Source: Progne subis subis
Lineage: Eukaryota > Chordata > Aves > Passeriformes > Hirundinidae
Length of the DNA stretch: 64,000 nucleotides
Reading direction: 5' to 3'
NCBI GenBank assembly: GCA_022316685.1
Contig: JAKJHU010000046.1
Coordinates: 5,741,001-5,805,000 of the forward strand
In this document: positions 12,282 to 23,300 of the stretch, piece by piece
How positions within the stretch are numbered: the stretch's first letter is position 1
Layout: the number at the start of each line of letters is the position of its first letter
The notes under the pieces: generated by a model
The model's database searches: none
Seen by the model: only the letters and a program-made list of their open reading frames with translations
Told to the model about the DNA's origin: nothing
Program-made: the position numbers and the translations under genes

Positions 12282-14289
12282 GCACTAACTCCACCCCTAG
12301 AAATTCCTACATCACAATGAGTATCGTCAGAGGGGAAGCAATGCGATAGAATGCATTACAATCTCAGAACAGAATTAGCTAGTCAAGGTTAGCAGAGCTC
12401 TACAAAAGGCTTGCACAGTAGGAAAAACAAGCAGAAGTGCAGAACCCTAATGCTGGAATTCAGAGAAAGAGTTGGAACATCTTCCCCTCCACCTAGTGCA
12501 GACACTTAAAAAGTTGCTGTTTCTAATTAATTTTGAATGGTGTCACCCTTTGTTGTCCTTTTGCCTTTATAGATAAGGCAATAAAAATTACCCTTTTTTT
12601 TTTTTTTTTTTTTTCTTCAATGTGACCTGTGGATATCTGGCTGTGTGCAAACACATATTTTCTTAATAATCCCTTGGTTATAAAATAGCCTCAGTTAAAA
12701 CCTTAAAAAGACCTACAATACACTGGATGATGACAGTCTCATACACTGGATGATGACAGTCTGGATGTGGTGGCTGTGACTTATCTCCATCTAACACGAC
12801 ATTGGAGGTCACATTCTCCTTTACATACCTGTATCTATTCGACATGGAAAAATTCACTTGACCTGACAAGATGCAAAATTGAGCTAACCACTTTTGAAGA
12901 ACATAAGATTCCCCAGTTGCAGAGAAGAATACAGGGTAAAATCTCATTATGCTTCCAGACAGATGCTTAGTGAACAGTATTACAATATTATTACAATATT
13001 CTCTCGATATCTCAACAGCTCTATTAGCAAGTTGATATGAAAATCCTCCTTTACCCATGTATCAAGCTAACATATGAACTTAAAAGATCTACCAGTTAGA
13101 CCTATGTCCTTTAAAGGATCTTTCTCTGACCACAGGCAAGCACACCACAGGCAGAAGCCAGCAGGCTTGACTCTAATATTCCTAATTTTCTAAAAACATT
13201 TAGAGGCAAATGATGGAAGTTTTTTATTTAACCACTAAGACATCACTTCTTTTGTGCTTTTAGAAAAAGAAAAACAAAGCTTTGAACATTTAGGGAAACA
13301 AAGCTCACCATAAGCTTCCTATGAACTCACCTCTTTTGTCAGTAAAGCATTTATTCTAATATTGGAAATGAGGTCAACTTCCTGGATAACTTTATTACCT
13401 TGTTCAGATGATTTTACTTCTTTGCTGATCAGAAAATACATCTGAAGGGGCAAATGTGAGACTATTTCCTTGCTTCTGAATAATTAAGAACGATTCATTA
13501 GTAGATCTTTTCTGAATATGCAGGAATTTGTAACATTTTAGTTTGCTTTCAGTTTCAACTGTTTTCTTTTCAATAGATTCTGTTCTCTCCTTAGGCTTCA
13601 AGAATTTTACTAAAACAGTAACATATATCTGTGGTATTATTCAGACAATCAGTAGGTCCTTGTTGGAGACAGCTTTCTACCTGTTCCACACATATTTTGG
13701 AATTCAGATTCCTTGCTGTTATGAGACTGTTCTGTTGAATTAATTTATTTAGACCATTAACTGTTGTAAATTAAATCCCAGTGCAAGGCACTAATCTAAC
13801 AGATGAGGATCTATATCCAAGAGCTTCATTTCAATCTTCTGACTGCATTTATCCTAACCTCTATTCCACAATAAGGAGTGTATAACATGATCGCCACCTG
13901 GGTCCAAGAATATTCACGTGATTTCTGTTGATTTATAAAGTCACAATCAGAAATTAAGTCTCCCAGATGGGATAAGTGATCCTCTCTTTTATTAAAATTA
14001 TGCAGGGAATCAATTTATTCTATAACATATTCTAAATCTCACTAAAGGGAGATTGACATAAAATGCTCAGCTGCCTAAAGACACTCGTCTGACAAATCCC
14101 TACAGATACCTGAAGTCTCAAAAAGTCTTAGAGCCATTGCGGCCCACAAACTAAATTTTAAAGAATAGGCATTTTGCCTGCAGATTAGGTAATAGAAAAA
14201 TATTCTTAAGTCCCTTAAGGAAAAATAACGGCATTCCGCAGCGCTATTTCTAGGAAATCCTACAACGCAAAGCCCAAGCAAGGCGCAAG
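12282..14289. other. CH25H upstream region, no gene recognised
   Basis: AT-rich flank holding a T-run at about 12594-12614 and a 23-bp tandem duplication at 12718-12762. A minus-strand frame of about 126 codons crosses the duplication but has no recognisable protein features and is taken as chance. Confidence 0.5.
12718..12762. repeat. Two-copy 23-bp tandem duplication
   Basis: The 22-bp run beginning 'atacactggatgatgacagt' occurs at 12718-12739 and again at 12741-12762, identical, with one spacer base. Perfect identity suggests a recent local duplication. Confidence 0.9.
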
Positions 14290-15148
14290 CGAGCAGCGCT
14301 TACCTGGGACGCTGGCGCCGCCCCGAGAGCGCTCCGGAGCGCGGCTCGCCCGCAGGGAGCCCGGCTCGGGAGAGCCCATCCCCAGCGCCAGCGGACGGAC
14401 CCTCACCCTCCAGAACCCCAGGGCAAGCCGCCTGGCTCAGCCACCAAGTGGCACTGACCACACATCTCCGCTCTGCTGCCTTCAGTTTCCTTGCCGGCAC
14501 AAGGTATGACACACCAAAAAAAAAAAAAAAGCAAAACAAAAACCCCAACAACAACAAAAACCCAGCTTTTTTTCACTTAACTTGCAATGCTGCCAAAGCT
14601 TCCAATGTGTTACAAGAATCTAAATGGCTCTCTCAAAAACTGACTCCTGCTACAGAGCTTAGGTTGAAGGGCACATAGTTTGGAATGAGGCCCCACAAAG
14701 GGTCTTAAATAGATTCCACATGAGCACAAGATGCAAGCACCTACCCCGGGCTGCGCTGTACAAGCTATAACATAAACAGCACAACACTACAGTGGGTAGG
14801 AAGATGAGGGAAAGTTAGCGTGTCGGAAAACTAGAACCAACATACTGAAATGCAGTGTTAGAGGGAAAAATTCTTTTTCCATCCCCCTCTGTACGGTAGT
14901 ATTATTGCTGCACCAGAGATAACGCAACATCCCAGAACATGCTGAGCCTTCTACCGGGAAAAGCGTGCTGGAGAAGAGGGCTGGAGATTTGCTCAGGACC
15001 AGCACCAGGGAAGCAGGACAGGCACCAGGAGCAGGGGAAAGCGGGGCTGGTGCCCGCTCTCGTTTTCAAGGAAGCTGTTACCATGCTGGCACAACGCGGT
15101 GCTCACGCCCGGACTCACCTGCCCGCCGAGCCCGTGTGGGGCGGTCCC

Positions 15149-15300
15149 ACCGCAGCCCCGCCCCATCGCTCCCGCAGCCCCGCCCCATCGCTCCCGCAGC
15201 CCCGCCCCGTCCCTCCCGCAGCCCCGCCTGCAGCCCCTCCCCATCGCTCCCGCAGCCCCGCCCCATCCCGCCCCATCCCTCCGCAGCCCCGCCCACAGCC
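15149..15300. repeat. GC-rich 22-bp tandem repeat units
   Basis: About five imperfect units of the form 'cccgcagccccgccccatcg' plus 'ct' run into the 10-bp array that follows. The shared CCCGCCCC core suggests the 10-bp array grew out of, or alongside, these units. Confidence 0.8.
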
Positions 15301-15640
15301 CGGTCCCGCCCCATCCCGCCCGGTCCCGCCCCATCCCGCCCGGTCCCGCCCCATCCCGCCCCATCCCGCCCCATCCCGCCCCATCCCGCCCGGTCCCGCC
15401 CCGTCCCGCCCCATCCCGCCCGGTCCCGCCCCATCCCGCCCGGTCCCGCCCCATCCAGCCCCGTCCAGCCCCGTCCAGCCCCGTCCAGCCCCGTCCCGCC
15501 CGGTCCCGCCCCGTCCCGCCCCATCCCGCCCGGTCCCGCCCCATCCCGCCCCGTCCCGCCCCATCCCGCCCGGTCCCGCCCCATCCCGCCCGGTCCCGCC
15601 CCATCCCGCCCGGTCCCGCCCCATCCCGCCCGGTCCCCCC
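15301..15640. repeat. 10-bp GC-box minisatellite, 34 units in register
   Basis: Thirty-four consecutive 10-bp units follow one another without a single insertion or deletion. The main variants are cggtcccgcc, ccatcccgcc and ccgtcccgcc, with a patch of ccgtccagcc-type units near 15451-15490. Beyond 15640 the array decays into cggtcccccc-like runs. No unit holds a stop codon on either strand, which explains the long Pro/Arg/Ser or Gly/Arg/Asp open frames here; these are not genes. Confidence 0.95.
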
Positions 15641-15884
15641 GGTCCCGCCCGGTCCCCCCCGGTCCCTCCCGGTCTCCCGGCGAGCGGCAGCGCCGCCCAG
15701 CGCCCACCCGCGCCGCCGCCGCCCGCTGGAGGATAAGGGCACCGGGAAACGCTCCTCGGCTCGAAGCTCCGGGGATAACGAACTACGCCCGGTTTAGCAG
15801 CAGCGCGGAAAGCTGGTAGGCGCGGGTGTGTCATAGGCTTTATAGGTGCAGTGGGTTCGGAGGGAAGGAGGGCGCTTGGATTCC

Positions 15885-15930
15885 ATCTTAGAGGTCTTTT
15901 CCAAGCCTAAATGATTCTACGATTGTAACC
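15885..15930 (+). mobile_element. CR1 LINE 3' tail fragment
   Basis: The run 'ttagaggtcttttccaagcc' followed by 'taaatgattctacgattgta' is the terminal piece of a CR1 element, directly abutting the GC-rich island. Confidence 0.8.
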
Positions 15931-18748
15931 TACAGTCCCCTTCTGTTTGATTAATCTGCATGTTCAAATGCAGGATCTGGTTACAAATAGAGATGAAACT
16001 CTCCTCCTCGCATCCCTGGTAAGCGGCTTGAACCCTGAACCCACACGGATGCTGAGAATTTCAGGATGAAGAACACACATTCCTCTTCAGTTTTTATTAA
16101 AAACTTTAGCTTAAACACAAAATACGTTCCTTAACAGAACCAACACATTTCCTTTATCAAATTTTTAACCTCCACCTCTCCCATCAAGCTTCATTGAAAA
16201 CCTCTCCAGCCAGTAAAAAGCATAATCAAAGGTCACTTTAATTAATTTTGAACAATGGCTGATGATGGAAAACTGCCAGAGAATTAAATTGCTAATTCTC
16301 GAGCTTTACCTTAATAGGATCAGTTTTCAAAATAGTAACCATCAGGAAAACTAACTAACTAAAATTCTTTCATTCATAATTCCTAACTCAGGAATGAGAA
16401 ATTTATTTGCATTCTCAGCAACTCACAGACATGATTTCTGGAAGAGTCCAAATGCAATGCAGACACTTCCACGCAGAAAATAAGAATTAAGCAGTCATGT
16501 TACAGGTGTGGCTAGTGTCCATCCAACCTTCTTAATTTTCTATTTCAATGATTTTGGTCATATAAAGTTTTATGCAAATAGGCTGCCAGGAAGAAAGGCA
16601 AGCTCCTTATGGGCTATGCTGCAGCATGAGTTTGCATTTTGTAAGACAGTGAAGGGAGATGTCATTATAAATGCTTTCATCACCAGAATATCTTCCACCA
16701 AGAGCCATTTTATTAGATACCCAAAAACCTATCCAGCCATCAAGGTTTCTCTCTCACATCTTACAGAGTAAAGCTATTTGTAACTTTTTATGATATTAAG
16801 GCACTTCTGTTTCATTTGGAGGGGGGTTGTTTGTTTGGTTTTGGTATGGCACATTCGCTATAAATAATTTATAGAAAAACGTTGTTCCCAAGCTGACAAA
16901 ACTGTTTCTGTCACAGGGTCCAAGTGGAGTAGGAGGTCTGTTCTACCACCTCTTCCTATGCTGAGGCACTTCTATACTGCTTGAGTTGGTGTATAAACTT
17001 TTATCATGTGTTATCACTAGCCATGGAATCACCAACCAGGGTAAAAATGCTCTGCGTGGAGCTAGTGCATCATTCAGTACACTCCACTAACAAACACACA
17101 GTCCACCATCCTTAGGCCTTTGGCATGAAATGAACACAGTAAGTACACTTGCAGAAAAAAAAATTACAGAAAAAATCCTGGTCAAGTTCCAAGCACAACA
17201 TGAGGACAAACCTACGTCTTTATGTCTGTGTTATCTCTCATATGTCTGGTTGTTGTACATCTCTCAAAGCCCTGGACCGTGCATTCTCTTCAGCTGCACA
17301 CAGGTCTGTGAGTCTGCCTATCCATCAGCTGAACAGGGACTACTTTCTTCTGGCTTTCTAGCAGTCACTAAATGCTGAGACCAAGCCAGCAGAAAGCATT
17401 CCATGCCCTCTGTTAAGGCAGTGCACTTTTACACTGTCCAAAGCTGATGTTCAGCCAGCCTTCGACAGCACATACAGACATACCTGTAACACAGAGGTCC
17501 ACAGAACAGGCACTCAGTGTCTAAGATCTGCTTAGAAAAATGTACTGTTCATCACTGAACTCTTAGTTCATCACAGGTGATTCTAAATAGACCAAGCTTC
17601 TCAATTGTCTCCTCTATGTTTGGGGTGGCTTATTTTGCACAATTCTTTCCACTGACATCTCTCCAAGTTTCTGTCACACAGGGCCTGCAACTTAATGAGT
17701 CTGGGAGAACTAAAGCAGCTCCCAATTTCCTTACTCCAGTGAAGCAGAGAACTCCATAATGGCTTTTGTGTAAACCTTCCAGTGTTCTAGCTTTATTTCC
17801 AGGCACACACAGTGTTCATCAGCTGACAAAGGTGGTGACACGTAGGATTTAATACACTCTACTGTCTCGACTGCACAACTGCAGGATTCAGAATGTAAGA
17901 AAGGTATAGCCTGAGCACATTTATTATTGAAGGTGACAAAGGACAAAAGCTGGTTCATGTGTACTGTGGCAAGGATTAGCTCCCTGCCTTACTATGTGAT
18001 TAAATGCCATTTATGAGATTACCAGACAGTCTGTTAAGCAATCCAATTACCCAAGGTTTAAGAATATGATACAAGAAGCTTTCCACTACATCCGTAGTTC
18101 AAAAGAAGCCTCACCTGAAGGCTTAGAAAATTACTCCATCTTGTGAGTAATTACTTACAATTAGTACCTTACTTCAAAGTCCCAAAGAAGTCCACCTAAA
18201 TAAGAATGTCCTTTTATGCTTGGGAAAAGCTTTTTTCAGGGAAAAAATAAAATTGAAGTTTACTTAGCTATTTTACATTTTTTCTGTACTTGTTCTGTGT
18301 ATTAATAGTTGTGAAAAATAGACTTGGCTTTCTGAATTCCATCCCAAAGATTCCCATGCATTCATAAAACAGGAAGTGAAACACCACACAACTCCAAACT
18401 CCAAGCGGGTCTCATGTTTATTGAAATAGCTCCGGCTTAATAAACACGATGCACATGGCTCTTGCCATACCACAAACCCTCACAACTTAAATTAGCCACC
18501 TTGGATTCCTACAGAAGCTTCCTTTCAGCACAGCAAAGTAAAGCACATCCAGCTGACACAAAGGTAAAGCAGACTTAAAGGTCCTGGTAGGAATCACAGC
18601 CAAAGTCTCATGAACCAATGAACCACTTTGTCCCTAAACAACACCTGAGAATTCCCTGAGTCTGAATTAGGAATCAAAAAAAAAAAAACCCACCCTACCC
18701 AAAGAAACAAGTCCCAATTTACAACCTGTTCTATTTCTGCAAATTTTT
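15931..18748. other. Intergenic between GC island and LIPA 3' end
   Basis: AT-rich sequence with short unrelated open frames only. No gene, RNA or recognisable transposon was seen. Confidence 0.5.
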
Positions 18749-18764
18749 TTATTTCTTTTTTATT
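18748..18764 (-). terminator. LIPA: Candidate LIPA poly(A) signals (two AATAAA)
   Basis: Two AATAAA hexamers on the coding strand (plus TTTATT at 18748-18753 and 18759-18764) lie about 1.36 kb beyond the LIPA stop codon. They are the first such hexamers I found downstream. The implied 3' UTR length is similar to that of mammalian LIPA. Confidence 0.5.
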
Positions 18765-20118
18765 TTTTTACAAAATAAGTTTGTCTCAATTTAAAATGCA
18801 TTATTTCCTATGACACATAAAAAGGCTCTTTATCCTGTTGGGATTACTGAAGAAATCTGGGTTGAATCCAACTATGGCACTGGGTTGAATCCAGCTAGAA
18901 ATTATCATCTGGACTGAGGCAACTGACTCTGGAGATTGTTCATTTAGCACAGAACTTTTATGCCTCTCAGGGAAACCCAAGTCCTCTGCACAGTCAATGG
19001 AAAGAGCTCCAAAGTCAGCCCCCTGAGGCAGATGTGAATCCTCTTTCCCCATTAAATGGGGTCTTAATCCCAGCTTGAAGTAGAAACTGAGACAAATCAA
19101 GCTGCTGTAATACTGTCAGGCTTCTCCAGGCTATTATTCAGTTCCTGAACACAGTGGTGGGGAGCACCCTCTAAGCAGTTAAGATCTTCAATGATCAGAG
19201 AGATCTTCAATGGAGCAGATAATTAAGGGGAAAGTCCACAAAAATTAGGTTGCTCAAGCTGTAGAATTAATGCTTTGTCTCTCCTCTCACCACCAGTAGA
19301 CTGGGGGAGCTTGTTTTCTAGTTAGTGGTCAGTGCAAAACACAAGTATGTTACATCACTCTCCTTGAAAGCCACAATCTACTGACAAAGTTAACTGAAAG
19401 TGGTTTTGTTTGAACATTACTCATTCCAGGAACCTGCCAGGGCAAATTGTGACCTCTATCCACAGCTGGTATGTGAACCACTAAAGGTTTCAGGGACACC
19501 ATCAAAGCAAGAAAATGCAGCAATGAATCAGTCCCAAAATCTGAGATTTTAACTGACAGTGGTTTCTCTGGCTTCACCACAGTTCTTCTGGGCAATATTG
19601 AAAAGCGAAATAATCTGATTTTATGTGTTGGCTAAAATAATACCACAGCAAAAAGTCATTAAGTGCTTTGTAAAGTGCCAGCACCAAATAGGTCACTGCA
19701 GTACAAGAAGTACTTCTCAAAGGTACTTAGAAATGGCCATATACTGAGAAATGGCGGTGTTTTATGCACAGTGAAATACTTGTTATAAGTGTCAAGCACC
19801 TGAGATGCTGAATGGACTAACTTGTCTAATTTGTCTTTCAGACAGGTGACTAAATTTATGTGCACATGACATACTCCTTTTGTGCTAAGTCCTCCTGCTG
19901 TATTTTGAGTACCACACCACTGTGTGCAAAATCAGCAACATACTGTGAAGAGAGAGAAATAATACTGAGAAAAAACAACCAAATATGAATCCAATTCATT
20001 TAGTCATTGCTGGCATTTTAAAAATGCATCATCCTAAGCAATGTAGCATTATTGCCATAAAAGTGTATTTTCCAAAATCTGACCAGTTCCTGGTGAACCA
20101 ATACTCTGAAATACCATG

Positions 20119-20359
20119 TCAGTTTAGAGATAACTTCCTAATCATGTTAATTATTTCATTATACATGCGGTAAGGTGCATCAAGGCCCCAGATGAAATCC
20201 AGATGTTCCCACTCTGGAATGTTTTTGTGGTAAACCAAATTGGTGATCTGAGTGAGCAGCATAGCAATATCCTTTGGGTCTGCCAGCCAGTCCTGTCCAC
20301 CAGTCCACACCGCTGTTGGTACAGTCATCTCTTTTATTTTGTAGAGAGGGGGAGTAGGA
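20119..20359 (-). pseudogene. LIPA: LIPA coding exon 9 (last) with one extra base
   Basis: From acceptor 'ctctcctcag' (exon starting TCCTACTCC) to TGA at 20119-20121 is 241 nt, one more than a multiple of three. The excess base lies in or near a run of five C (plus GGGGG, 20348-20352) ten codons before MTVPTAVW. The following frame is otherwise clean: [23 protein letters not shown], ending IRKLSLN. Confidence 0.85.
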
Positions 20360-23300
20360 CTGAGGAGAGGGAAAATGAAAACAAAGCATTAGGAAAAACA
20401 AAAATCTTCAGTATGATCCTACACTGCAGGTGTAACATACTAGCAACTGCAGGAATGTGCCAGACACTCATTTTCTCTCTTGGACAGCCAGAGATGGAGT
20501 CCTGGCTCAACCAAAAATATAACTGCAAGAGTCCTGCAATATTATAGCATGTGAAGCAGTGAAGATGTGGTCTGAGGAGTTTACAAAGACAGAAGGGTAA
20601 TAGGATGTCAGAGAATGCATCCCATTCAAGATATTTCAACTCTAATCTGAGGCCAAAAGTGACTGTTACTCTGAAAGTATGATACTGCAGTATTTTGCAG
20701 TCACTAAGAGACAAGGGATAAAATATTTCTGGCATTGTACACAGCACATTTAGAAACAAAAATGCATGGAGACTAAACAGACTAAAGATAAACAGACATG
20801 AACTGACAGCCTGTGCCTTATGATGAGAAGTGCAGGGAAGGTCTCATAATCTAGGGTGGCAAGACTTCCCCTGAAGAAATTGTGTGCCACCACAGCCACA
20901 TATCCAAATGTGAGCCCCACACTGACTTAGGACTGCCTCTAAGCTCTACAGTCCTGGCTGGTTTCTTTTTTTTATTGTTTTGGCAAAAACAGATCTCCAC
21001 TTTGGTTACTGGATAACACTAACAGCTCTTCAGCATGCAGCATAAATACAGCACCCAGAGAAGTGCCCAAGGATTATTTTCCGTGACACTCTAGAATTCT
21101 GGATGTAAAAGATGTCTACCTGGTTGTAGTGAGCCATATTTGCAGCTTTGCTTCCCCAGTCATAAGCTTTGAGTTCCCCAGTCCTCACAGCCTAGAAATA
21201 GAAAAATACACATACAAAGAATTGCAACACTACTACCACAAGAATTAAAAACTGTAGTAATCTGGAGAACTGGCAATGGCACTCTACACAAGAAATAGTG
21301 GAATGCCAAATATTAACAAGGACAAGTGTCACTGCTTTGCCCAGTGTCACAGGAATGGAATATTCAATACCATTAGACCTTATCCCTTAAGATTTCAGAC
21401 TCTCTCATAGCAATGGTAGAGAAGATTAAGGAAAACAGCTTAGTGTATCCAAAGCCAGGATGTGACAGCTCCATGTTTACTTCTGAAATACTTACCTTGA
21501 TGTCTAAACGTGTATGAATAAAGCAGGGAACTTTCTTGGCAAACCTACTCTGCATAATTTACCATCTATTGTTTTTTTCAGAAACAGAAGTTTATATAAC
21601 AGGGAACTGGAGAAAAAAAAAAAATCTTCACAAGTTTCTTTCTGAGCCAACCCTCGAACAGCTGCGTACAGTAGAACAGATTGCCTCTCATTAGGTGACC
21701 AAATCCAGCTACAAGATCACAAGTAGCACTGACCACTGCTTCCATGGCAAATGTCTCATTTGTCAGACTGCTGACCAAGCTTCAGTCACAACAGCATCAC
21801 AGGCACAAAAGGGTGCATTGAGATGAACATCAAGATATACTAATAAAATATAAAACAAAGCCAAACAAAATAGAACAGAAAATCTGCTGCATTTCACTGG
21901 CTAAAAATATAACTTGTAATCAAAACAAGGTTTGCTGAAAGGGAAACAAATACTTGTTACAGCATCTCTCTCAGGTAAGTTATTCTGCTGTATTTTTTGT
22001 TGATTGAGGTACTTCCAGTTACAATCTTTTTAAAGAAATACAGAAGAGGGGTGAACCACCATAAATCCTTATCATGAAAGCAGCTGCAGTGAACAGCTGC
22101 CATTCTAACTTTTGGCAGTCCCAAATTTCACTTGGGCTAGGCTGCGCATATATTTTGGCATTTTATTTCATTTAAATATCAGAGACATCAATATTCTACA
22201 AACAAACTAGAGTCATGGGCACTTTAGATTCTGGAAACCCTACCTGGCTCCAGTGGATCATGTTTTGTACAGATGTTCCTGCAGGGCAGTGTGTAGAATA
22301 CACATCCACTCGGCTCTGCAACAAGATCATTAACATGGTTTACTGCTCCTCATAGTGCATCAGTTCCACCCATTGTTGCTTCCTGAACAGCTAACAAACT
22401 ATTTCATTCCACTTAAAGCTGTTATAAACAGAAGTTAACTGGAGCCATACATACAGATTGAGATAAATTAAAACATTTGGGGGATTAATTGCATTAAACA
22501 ACACAACTCTCGAGCTGAATTTTAAACCTAATAATGGTATCACTTAAGCATTTTTTATATATTCAGCCAATACTGTCTTAGAGTTCACAATAACTTAGCT
22601 ATTAAAGAAAGTCACTAGAACACACCATATTCAAGTTCCTCTCGTTAAAACCACATAGAAGAAAGAACAGGATTGCCACAAAGGTCATCGAGTATTCTGT
22701 GGGTACAAACATGTGTAGCAAGCCACTTCAGCAAGAAATTCTGAGGGAGGAATTGTTTCTTTCCAAACATGTCCTACAAAATAGCAAACACATAGGACAA
22801 ACATGTAATTGCACAGAATGACCTATTTTCAGGTTTTGTACTACAACATTCTTGAGGTAATTATTTGCATTTGCACTAGTGACAGGTGTGTCATGAAAAT
22901 CATTGATCTCCTTATCAGCACTGGCATGGGGATGATGCAGTCCATTAAACCCATAAAAAGTACATGAGAACTGGGAAAATCTTGCAAGAATTTCAAACCT
23001 AACCTCAAAATCAAATACAAGTTAAATTCAATAATTTACAGTTATACTGTACAGCTTTTTGACATCAGATTGTTTAAGGCTAAAGTATGTTAAGTTCTGC
23101 CTGCTAATTTTAAATGGCTTTGTACTTGCAACTTCCTCACTTCAAACCATGAGAGAAAAACAAGTTGCATGAGATGTGCTGATCACTTCCTCTTGGTGGG
23201 TATTTTTTAATGTTCAAGGACTTTAAAATATCAACTGAAAACTTCCTTAAAAGTGACACAGCTCTTTAAAGATATGACTGTCACTGTCAGGTTCTCCCTG

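Larger units (their letters stand above)
14290..15830. promoter_or_regulatory. GC-rich/CpG island upstream of CH25H
   Basis: GC-rich, CpG-bearing DNA inside AT-rich surroundings. It is densest at 14290-14440 and 15100-15830 and contains many GGGCGGG-type GC boxes on the minus strand. Two strong minus-strand splice donors sit in it: CAG|GTAAGC with GT at 14302-14303, and CAG|GTGAGT with GT at 15117-15118. This pattern fits a CpG-island promoter firing leftward, perhaps as a distal leader for CH25H or a non-coding RNA. No conserved protein is visible. The middle part (14500-15000) is ordinary AT-richer sequence. Confidence 0.5.

Noticed and set aside
12678..13058. 126-codon minus-strand frame upstream of CH25H
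   Set aside because: It crosses a tandem duplication, has no recognisable domain and lies in AT-rich non-coding DNA.
14939..15834. Six overlapping long open frames (Pro/Ser/Arg-rich and Gly/Arg/Asp-rich)
   Set aside because: They arise because the 10-bp and 22-bp GC repeats contain no stop codon on either strand. There is no start context, splice structure or known domain.
20334..20759. 141-codon frame in LIPA intron 8
   Set aside because: Same strand as LIPA but intronic, ends inside exon 9 in the wrong frame, and has no homology I recognise.
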